Assembly: GCF_029227915.1 (NCBI RefSeq)
Contig: NC_079878.1
Coordinates: 13,146,001 to 13,210,000, forward strand
DNA from: Hydractinia symbiolongicarpus
Taxonomy: Eukaryota; Cnidaria; Hydrozoa; Anthoathecata; Hydractiniidae
DNA length: 64,000 nucleotides
Direction of reading: 5' to 3'
The notes under the pieces were generated by a model. The model ran no database searches and was not told the DNA's origin. It saw only the letters and a program-made list of their open reading frames with translations. Below are positions 55,651 to 64,000 of the stretch, piece by piece. Within the stretch, counting starts at the first letter, position 1, and every line of letters starts with the position of its first letter. The position numbers and the translations under genes were made by a program.

Positions 55651-58600
55651 TTACCATGGCAACCACGACCATACAGATCGTTTGTTGCGTTTCTGTTTTT
55701 TAATATTTTTAGTTCCAGATGAACTATCGCCGTCCGACAAACATATATCAGGTTGTAGTCTCAGATGACCTTGAGGCTGGCATTTTGAGCATGAACCCCC
55801 ACAATGCGCGGATAGTACTTTTCCGTCATTATTTTTGAACTGGGTTATTCTCTCTTTCATATTAGCTGGCGTACCACCTGCAATCCAGGTTGGATTACCT
55901 TGGATTTTCATATCAGTTCCGTTTAAGTTAATTTTAAACTGTCCTTTACGACAATCTTGCTTACTTTTTGAATAACAATCGCCCGCACTTCCGTACGCCA
56001 TCTTGTTACCCACGGTGACGGCGTACGTGTAGTCATCGCGCTGAATGGCCATGTTGGATGGATTAACCCGTATACGTTTAAACCTAAAAATACATTTAAC
56101 TTTCCATTAGGCAAGGCTGAGTTACAGATTTTATTATGATAGGAACTTATAACAAAACATACCATGTTGTTCCCCAGTTCTTTTCTGTCTCTGGAGGGGT
56201 TGCAGTCTCCGGACCCGAACAGCTATTAAAATTCACTAATCTTGGTCGGTAAAATTTACCGTAATTTTCCTCTGGTCCTTTATTTAACGTGAGATATTCT
56301 AAATTGCTATTCTTGGGATCTGTTCCAGCCATGTTGCGACAAAACACGTTGACGGTATGACACTTTGAATGAAGACGTAACGTATACTCATCGTCAGGAG
56401 CATTTTTTATATTGCTGTGGACTTCACTGCAGTTTCCTAGTAAATAATTTTGTTATGCCTTATTAAGCATTCGCAACATTCACTGGAAAAGTTAATACCA
56501 GTTTCGTAATTAGGGCAAACATAGCGCAAAAATTCGTTGTTATCGATTTTTTTAATTTGCAAAGTTTTATAAATTTCTAGACTTTCATAACCGAAGGATA
56601 GATGTTTGGCTCACTACAGGTTACAGACACCACTACATCTAGGTAACAATTTACCACTCACTATACGCAAGCCACACATATACCACGTAGTATATACATA
56701 TACAAATACATATATACATATATAACACTGACTACATGCAGGTCACACATATACCACTTACTTGGAATATCATGCACAACATTGAATTTCGTGATCGGAT
56801 TTTCTGAAAAGACGTTGGATTTCGATTTTTGACATTTGACATCAAAACCCAGTTTAAGGATACTGTTTTTCTCTTTCGAAAGCTGATACAACTCGATGTA
56901 ATAGTGCACACCAGCCTTTAAACGTATCGAATAGGACTTTGATGCTTCCCTATAAAAGAGGTGGTACATAAGGCTTACATATAAACAAATATGTCTTGTA
57001 TATAGTATATCTGAGATATACTCATAGTACATCCTCGTCGCCAGATTTTATCGGCTCCTGAACTGTATTACGAAGAGTGCCGCTATTAAATTAATAAAAA
57101 AGGTAGAGTGCCCTGTGGACAAGGTTGCTCATGGTATTCATTCTTGGGGGATAGGCGCTGGCGCTTTTTTTTTCTTAAGGTTTGACACTACCCCCATCTT
57201 TTTCATGTAATATCGTTGTCCTGGTTGTCTCGATTAGTACTTTTTGATTAAGACTTGCTCAAAAAAATGATAAAATAAGTGAGCACTTACTGTTTGGCTT
57301 TAGAACTTGTAGTGACTTGTGATTTTACTTCGGATTGTAAAGATGGCTTCTCAGCATCCATGTACAACGCACCTTGTTCGTTTGATGTTATTTCTAATAC
57401 ATACTCGGCTAATGATAAATAAAAAAAAGTTTTATAAGGGCAACAAAACAACAACAATAACAACAACGAAAACGAAAACAAAAATATAAACAGAAACACA
57501 ACGATAAACTACAGAAACTACAATGAAAACGACAACGACAAAAATAACGTTACATTACCTGATATTGGCGGAACAAAATAACCACTAAGTCTGGCGGCAA
57601 ATGAGCCGGTACCGATAGCCGTGTTGGCTTTCTCATCAAACAAAGGTGCTTCAAAGAGGTCAAGATATCTCACAATGGTAGCATTTTTCGATGCTATTTC
57701 TTTCTGTAAATCGCCAACGTTGGAAGTGGATGGTCTTTCAAATAATTCGTATTTTGTACCAGCGTAAGATCTTACTCTTGGTTCTATGAAAAATAAATAG
57801 TGGAAATGCAACGTCATAAATACCGTCATCAATAATGCCATGAAAACGGAAATTCTTGTTAATGAAATATATTAAAAGTTTAAATCTGTAAACCTATAGA
57901 TTTGTTTTTTGTTAATATGTGGGTTAATAATACATAGTGTTCTTACCATATCTGCTACAGAAATCTTTAATCTTCTCGATGTCGCCTTCTTGTAAGACAC
58001 AAGGGAACATATAAAACTCATCAACGCCGCCAGCCAATTGTTTATCGATTGAATTCAGTTTTTCTTTACCAATCGCAACAAATCCATCCCAATCCCCTGG
58101 TAACAGTTCACTTTGGCGATCTTTAGTGCTTTGGATCTTATTTGCTTCCAAGGGCTTTCCATTAATATAGATCACAGCCTAACAGATAACGTTAATATAG
58201 CTTAGGGAAGAAGTTAAAAAAGGCGAGAAAAGTTGGCCGAATTTAGTTTGGCGCGTAAATAAAATACTAAATTTAGTGCGAATTTAATACGGCGGAGGGC
58301 TAAAACAACAATTATGACGAAAACTTAATTCGCGGATTAACTCCTTTTCTGTGGGAACAGTTTTTAGTTGAGTCTGTCAATTTTTTGATTTCGTAAATAA
58401 ACATGTTACACCGTGGCAAAAAATCGAGACAACAGTACAAACCTTGTTGTCAATTACACTGTAAGTAGCAGCAAGATGAGTCCATTCGATGAATTTGAAA
58501 ACATCGTTACTGGTGGTAACTTGGCAAACGACTTTGTCGCCAAATTTGATGGAGAAATGCACACTTCCTTGTGGACGTACTTCTAACAGGTACTGACCTA

Positions 58601-61600
58601 AAGCACAAAGGAGGAGGGATCGTAAACAAAACACTTCGACCTTATTTCTTATGACTAACAAATCGTAGTTGACATTTACTTTGTGATCCACTTACCTTGA
58701 CCTTTCGAATTGATCACAGAAAATACTGGATGAACTTTTCCGTCTCCAAACAAGTTCAACCATGTAGCTATGGTCACACCGTCCACAGGTTTTCCACGCA
58801 CTTCACCGCCATTGATGACAAGTGCGCCGTCTTGCGATACCATCATTTTTGCTTTACATTTACTTGTGGTTTCTACACAATGAATAGAGTGAATGTTTAA
58901 GAATTAACTAACTAATCAGACAGATATTGCGATCAAATTAACATATCAGTGTGGAAAAACTTACCGTCGAAGTTGAATTCCCCGATTGCATTTCCGTTGT
59001 TTCCTTTTCCCGATTCATCATACACGGATCGATCACAGACAGTATCGAACGAGTACACCAATGTAGGTTCACACGTGTAGCCAGTATGTTCAACTAAAAA
59101 GAAAGCAGTAATTAGTGAAGAGGTTCTTCAATTTAATCGACAATATTAGCAAACCTAAATCGTGTTGAAAACTTTTTGCACTATATGTGCACTATATATT
59201 GCAATATACAGCGCACTATATATTGCACTATAATATGCACTATATAGTGCACTATATATTGCACTATACAGTGAAATATATATTGCACTATGTATGCATT
59301 ATATATGCACTATATATTGCACTATATATGCCCTATACATTGCACTATATATTGCACTATGTATGCACTATATATTGCACTATATATTGCACTATATATA
59401 CACTATATATGTACTATATATTACATTATATATACACTATATATTGCACTATATATGCACTATATATACGCTCTATATATACACTATATATGTACTATAT
59501 ATTACATTATATATACACCATATATGCACTATATATTGCACTATATATGCACTATATATGGACATTAAGTTTAAACTTCCACCAGTGATTAAGAAAGCAT
59601 AAAATTCACTCACCTATTGTGTTGCCATATTCTGGATTTATACCTAAAAACAGATTAGATGAAAAATAACGTTATATAAAATGTTCAATAATTCGTCGAT
59701 AGTAACATTTTCTTTCTACGGGTAAAACAGAATGGCTAAGCATCAAGTTCCAAAAAAAACTTGTTCAAACTGTCTAGAAATTTACGGGAAAATTATGCCT
59801 AAACTGTCCAGAAAACTAAAAAAAAAATCTTGCTACATCCGCCAAGGAAACTATGTAAAAATCTCTCCCTGAACTGTGACTGAAAGTGCAAATTAACTGA
59901 CTCTATGACTAATTCTGTTTATTAATTAGATTGAGGTGAAAGCTGTGAACGATATTAATAAAGTGAGTGTATTAATTACCAGTTATGTTAGTGTTGTTAA
60001 GTGAAGATGCATATAACTCAGAACGTTGATGAAAAGACGGATGTTCTAAAACAACATATAACAGAAAATTATTGGTGTCATGTCACCTTTTTGAGCAATA
60101 TACTAGGATATACAACTCTTTTTCTTTTCTCCTAATATGCACTGGATACACTTTGTCTTTTTTTACTGCGTTGGGTAAGCGAAGCAATAGAAATATGGCT
60201 TATTTATCTCACAGATTGGATAAAAAGAAACATTAATAAATACTAGTCGTTAACCCGTGGAAAAATCCACGGGCCGTCCGTCTTTATATTACACGCTATT
60301 TCGTGTGCCCGTATATAACAGATTATATTTTGCGAAATAGCTGATGGTATGAGCATTAACATAAGCTGATGCAGAACAAAAATATTGTGGACTTATATTC
60401 CACAAACAACCATAAAAATAGAATTCCTCGAATAGGATGTTTCTATGGATTTTTTTCACAAAAGATCCGAAAATTTTAGGATCATTTAGGAGGATTTTAT
60501 TTTTTTATGTTTTTTTTATGTTTTTAAGTGTGGGAACCCTGAACAACATACACCTTTCCTTTTTTCCCATCGTTTTTTTCTGTCTCTTATTTAGAACACT
60601 GTATTGACAGATACTGGGGCCGCAGAGAATTACTTGATAATTATGTGTGAGTAAACAAAAAGCGATTTACGAGTACAAAGATGATATATAGGAACATTTA
60701 CCTTCACAAATCTCCGCCGCTAGTTCGTCAACATAGTTAGCAATTGCACCATAATCTTGGACGAGAAATACTGACCCGTCATGATTGGCTATATTTTTTA
60801 GTTCTTCTATATTCGTTTGATTTCCCAACCCAACAGAGACCACATGTACATCGTGATCTTTTAAACGCTGAGCAGCTGCAGTTAAGTTTCCGGAACCTGT
60901 GTGAAGCATTGATGGAATAACATGAACTGATTTAATAATATACAGTCGTAAAATGGACAAAAGAATAACGATAGTAAGAGAATACTTGTTTTTTTTTGCA
61001 AAAAAAAATTGTCGTGAATTCGAGACATTTCGGGATTTTTCAGTGCAAATCGGAAATGCGAAAGATATTAAAATCATCCATTAGCAAAAATTACTTTTCA
61101 CGAAAAAAGGCTTAAATTGGCAGATCAGCAAAAAAATTCCCGCGATACAAAAAAAAATAAGATTCAAAAAATATTTCACAAAAAAGAATGCACAAATTTC
61201 TACCCCTGAAAATTACTTCTCATAAGGTATATTCTAAAAGGGTCGAAAATTCAGGGTAATATCCTTCACACATCCAAATGAGTGTTCAAAAAGCATCTGT
61301 AGTGTATCATCATGACACTCACCTTTATCAGATTCTCCGTCAGTCAACAAGACAACGACATCAGGAACATCTGGCCTGTCGCTATGACCTGGCGCTAAAA
61401 TTTGCTCTGATACAAATTCCAAAGCAAGGTCGATCCTTGTTCCTCCAGTTAGCGGCTTCATCATATCTAGGAAGAAGTCGCAATTAAACAATAGAAAGAC
61501 ATTTACTCCTCCTCGATTCCCTACAGTACAGATTTTTATTCCTGTTGCGCCAATCATTATTCTTTCTTATTGCTCTGTAAGTTATTAATGCAAAATATAA

Positions 61601-63466
61601 CCTGTCCTGTAAATTAGTATACCTATTTTTTACGCCGTTCCGGAAAATATTACACCTACCTATAACAGCTTCAACTAGTCCTTGGTTTCCATTTAAGTCC
61701 AGTTCTCTTTGTGGTGTAGAGGAGTACAAAATGATCGCAATGTTAGTTTCCGTGCCATTCACGTTAAATCGTTTAACCAGTTTTTTTAAAAATGATTTTA
61801 CGTCCAACCAGTATGGAATAATACTCGAGGAGCCATCGACCAACAGCACAATGTCAATAGCGCGGTGACAGTGGAATGGTTGTTCTAGTGTGGTAGATGG
61901 CGTCGGAGACGTGGATGGCGTTGGAGCAGTTGAAATGATAGGAGCATCTTGAGCGGTTGGGTTGTCGATAATGATATCATCTAAACAGAAAATAAAAAAT
62001 AAATCACGACATGACATAAATGCTATTTCGAAGAAGTAAACTGCCACTGGTAACAAACCACGTGATATGGTTACACCAATTGCAACACAAGACGAAACAA
62101 AAAGTTTCAGCTGGACGAACATACGAATAGAAATTAGTGTCAACGTTTATGTCATGCTGAAACATTTCTTATCGATGTTTCTTGGAACTCGGGATTATCA
62201 ATAAAATTTAAAAATAGAAAGCACTGCAGTTACATTCAACCATACTTTTATAACACCGTGCAACTTTCCTAAAGCTGAAACCTGAGGGTTAATTATTTAC
62301 TCTCCACTTTAGAGAGGTTTAATCTCTAATTTCTTCAAAGTGACTGGTAAAAAAATTGACCAAGGGGATACGAATTAAAAATCTATCTTTTTATTTCTTG
62401 AATAATAAATTGGATAAAAAAGTAAACATATAGATACAAGAAAAGAGTGAAAAACAACAACATTGTTTTCCAATGTCCGCCTTGTTGAGGTCATTTCACG
62501 TAAAACCGAAAAAGTGTTGTGCTGTAAGAGCATGTTGGAAAATTCGTCAACGACAAATCAAACTGTTCGCCTTATAGAGGTACCTGCTTTATAGAGGCAG
62601 CACTATATAAATTATGTCACGCTGTTCACCATTTTCTTTTTCTACTTCCAAACTATCATCAACAATTTTTCCCATTTATGAAGTATGCGTAGCCTCGCAT
62701 AAAATACACGCTTATCAGCAAAACTAGGCTATTTTTTTCAAAAACAACAACAAAGCAATTTAATCTGTTAAAATTACGCTCAAAATGTTCTCCTGCGATA
62801 CCTTTTTTCTTTCTTTTTTTAATTAAACAAAAATTTACCTTGAGGACACAACGATTTTGCGATGTCAACCATTCTAGCCTTGACCAACTCGTAATTAGCA
62901 AAGGTGAATATGTTTTCAGGTTTTGTTGCATAGCTTTGTATTTTATCCTGATCCAGACTGGCACCAACAGCAACAACGATAATTTCAACACCTAAAATAT
63001 AATACGTATAATGATGTACAAGAAAACCTGTCCGCATTACATTTGGACATTTAAACTATAGATTTACACCAAGAAAAGGATGATTTCCAGGCGAAATATT
63101 CCAACCGGAGTGATTTTGATCGGCTGGCAGACGGTTGATCACAGAATTTGTTCCTACTTCTGACTGCGCAGAGTGTTCTGTTAGCCAATCAGAATCTTTG
63201 ATTATTTTCCTCCGCACAAAATGTTTAGCCTAGTGGAGAAAGAGCGCTAAGATATCAAAAATTTATCTGTTGTCATAGCAATAACATACCTAAAGCTTTG
63301 ATTGGTCGAAGGTAAGTCTCCGCTGGCTCGGGTGAAGCAATGTTTTCTTTACCATCCGAGATAATCATTAAATATTTCGGTTTGTCCTGTCTCATTCCCC
63401 ATGCTGCATTGAACATCTTTTCACTTGCAAGTTTCGTAGCTCTGAACGTGTTTGAAAATCTATTGC
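55651..63466 (-). CDS. Extracellular vWA-vWA-LamG-PA14-GON multidomain protein, 5' end outside the window
   Basis: Sixteen exons, listed 5' to 3' on the minus strand: 63290-63466, 62839-62991, 61660-61980, 61323-61466, 60702-60896, 59980-60045, 59614-59643, 58965-59093, 58696-58872, 58443-58597, 57947-58178, 57559-57783, 57291-57408, 56762-56949, 56163-56436, 55651-56083; together about 1005 residues. The first two exons are the end of a vWA domain (YLMIISDGKEN, VEIIVVAVGA). Exons 3-5 encode a full vWA with a complete MIDAS: DGSSS, GGTRID and LLTDGESD. A Pro/Thr/Ser linker separates them. After two small linker exons comes a LamG/concanavalin-like domain (VYSFD, WTHLAATY, GVDEFYMF). A PA14-like domain follows (ARLSGYFVPPISG, SIRLKAGVHYYIELY). 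Last is a GON domain (EYTLRLHSK, EYLTLNKGPEENYG, MAYGSAGDCYS, CGGSCSKCQPQG). It is presumably secreted and metal-dependent in ligand binding. Exon 59980-60045 is the least certain. Confidence 0.85.
59178..59565. repeat. TATA-rich minisatellite in the intron between linker and LamG exons
   Basis: Dozens of near-tandem copies of a 10-12 bp unit of the type GCACTATATATT. The unit is almost self-complementary, so the whole array is a potential cruciform or hairpin. All three forward frames stay open as Tyr/Ile/Leu/His/Ala/Met-rich strings, which is a property of the repeat and not coding. Confidence 0.95.
60046..60701. other. Intron of the vWA/GON gene between exons 5 and 6
   Basis: Holds the dispersed repeat copy at 60241 and otherwise AT-rich sequence. 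No additional linker exon with phase-1 boundaries is evident. Confidence 0.55.
60241..60330 (+). mobile_element. Dispersed repeat copy 4
   Basis: Begins TACTAGTCGTTAACCCGTGG. It carries a perfect stem-loop, CCCGTGGA-AAAA-TCCACGGG, and ends CGTGTGCCCGTATATAACAG. Shorter than copies 1 and 2. Confidence 0.75.
61981..62838. other. Intron of the vWA/GON gene between the two vWA domains
   Basis: AT-rich. The minus-strand open frame through 61981-62143 continues exon 3 upstream of its acceptor and is intronic, because the acceptor TTTCTGTTTAG fits phase exactly. No other exon is recognised. Confidence 0.65.
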
Positions 63467-64000
63467 CTGTAAATAAAAATTAAATTAAATGTTACCTGAT
63501 GATGGAGTTTCAAAAAGCGGCATGTATTCGAATGTGGTGTATATAAGTGGTATATATGTGGTATATATATATACATGTGGTATATATATGTGGTATATAT
63601 ATATGGTATATATATGTGGTATATATATGTGGTATATATGGGAAAAAGCTTGGGAAGTTTTCTAGGAATCTTATTATTTTTAAAAAAATCGTTTTTAGTT
63701 TCCGAGATATAGGGATTGGAAGTTTTGCTAATCATGCAAAATTATGACATCATAAGTGCTAAGAAACAAGGTACAAATGCTAAGGAGAATAAGTAGTTCC
63801 ACATCTTGATAAACCATTATTAATTGACCTCGTTTATATCAAATAAGGTGCTGCATTATTTCACATGCATGAATAACAAAGTTCTAAGTCATAAATCTTA
63901 AGAACTAGATAACTTTTCAAGCTTTTTCATTTTCTTTTTTTTTCGTAGGAACTAAAATTCACGAAAATGAATTCTCTTAAATTACCTCCCTTTTTTTTAT
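63467..64000. other. Upstream intron of the vWA/GON gene
   Basis: The left edge is the acceptor TTTATTTACAG (minus strand). The start of the first vWA domain, with its DxSxS motif, is not found here and must lie beyond position 64000. Confidence 0.65.
63535..63642. repeat. GGTATATATATGT microsatellite
   Basis: Roughly eight imperfect repeats of a GTGGTATATATA-type unit, ending at GGTATATATGGG. Both strands stay open in several frames because of the repeat. Confidence 0.9.

Noticed and set aside
59187-59602. Three overlapping 90-130 residue plus-strand open frames rich in Tyr/Ile/His
   Set aside because: They are translations of the TATA-rich minisatellite in all three frames; no start context or domain.
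61981-62143. Extension of the vWA exon upstream as a possible protein start
   Set aside because: A strong acceptor at 61981 fits the phase of the preceding exon, so this part is intron.

Overview
The window is nuclear DNA of an animal. It is AT-rich, its genes carry many short GT-AG introns, and it encodes metazoan-type proteins (DH-PH-SH3 RhoGEF, vWA/LamG/PA14/GON extracellular protein) amid LINE, SINE, pogo/Tigger and MITE-like repeats. I infer a marine invertebrate, most likely a cnidarian and perhaps a hydrozoan; the phylum is inference, not something the sequence proves.

Layout. (1) 1142-3952 (+): 3' end of an ephexin-type RhoGEF (PH, SH3 and C-terminal tail), whose DH domain lies left of the window. 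(2) 3953-9961: gene-poor, with two tRNA-derived SINEs. (3) 9962-10582 (+): small intronless ankyrin-repeat protein. (4) 12536-13987 (+): intronless SLC35F5-type transporter. (5) 15271-31959 (+): complete 26-exon UBE4B ubiquitin chain-elongation factor (1137 aa), with three copies of one non-LTR retrotransposon family in its introns. (6) 33038-48592 (+): mitochondrial methionine aminopeptidase 1D in 9 exons (357 aa). Its first intron holds a complete but inactivated pogo/Tigger transposon, which itself carries an antisense HIRAN-like ORF inside its transposase intron. Its seventh intron holds a 2.5-kb tandem duplication, each unit encoding the same 365-aa zinc-finger protein on the opposite strand. 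(7) 49248-54659 (+): membrane-anchored DUF885 metallopeptidase in 5 exons (771 aa). (8) 54812-55148: minisatellite with a 32-bp period. (9) 55651 to beyond 63466 (-): a large extracellular protein with two vWA domains, a LamG-like domain, a PA14-like domain and a C-terminal GON domain; its 5' end lies right of the window.

Exon joins were made by hand from GT-AG sites and reading phase. The UBE4B, MAP1D, DUF885 and RhoGEF joins each give an open frame divisible by three, which supports them strongly. The genes do not form a pathway; they are ordinary neighbours. The most unusual items are the vWA-vWA-LamG-PA14-GON protein, the antisense HIRAN-like passenger of the Tigger element, the recent tandem zinc-finger duplication nested in MAP1D, and inverted LINE copies bracketing an in-frame pair of UBE4B exons.
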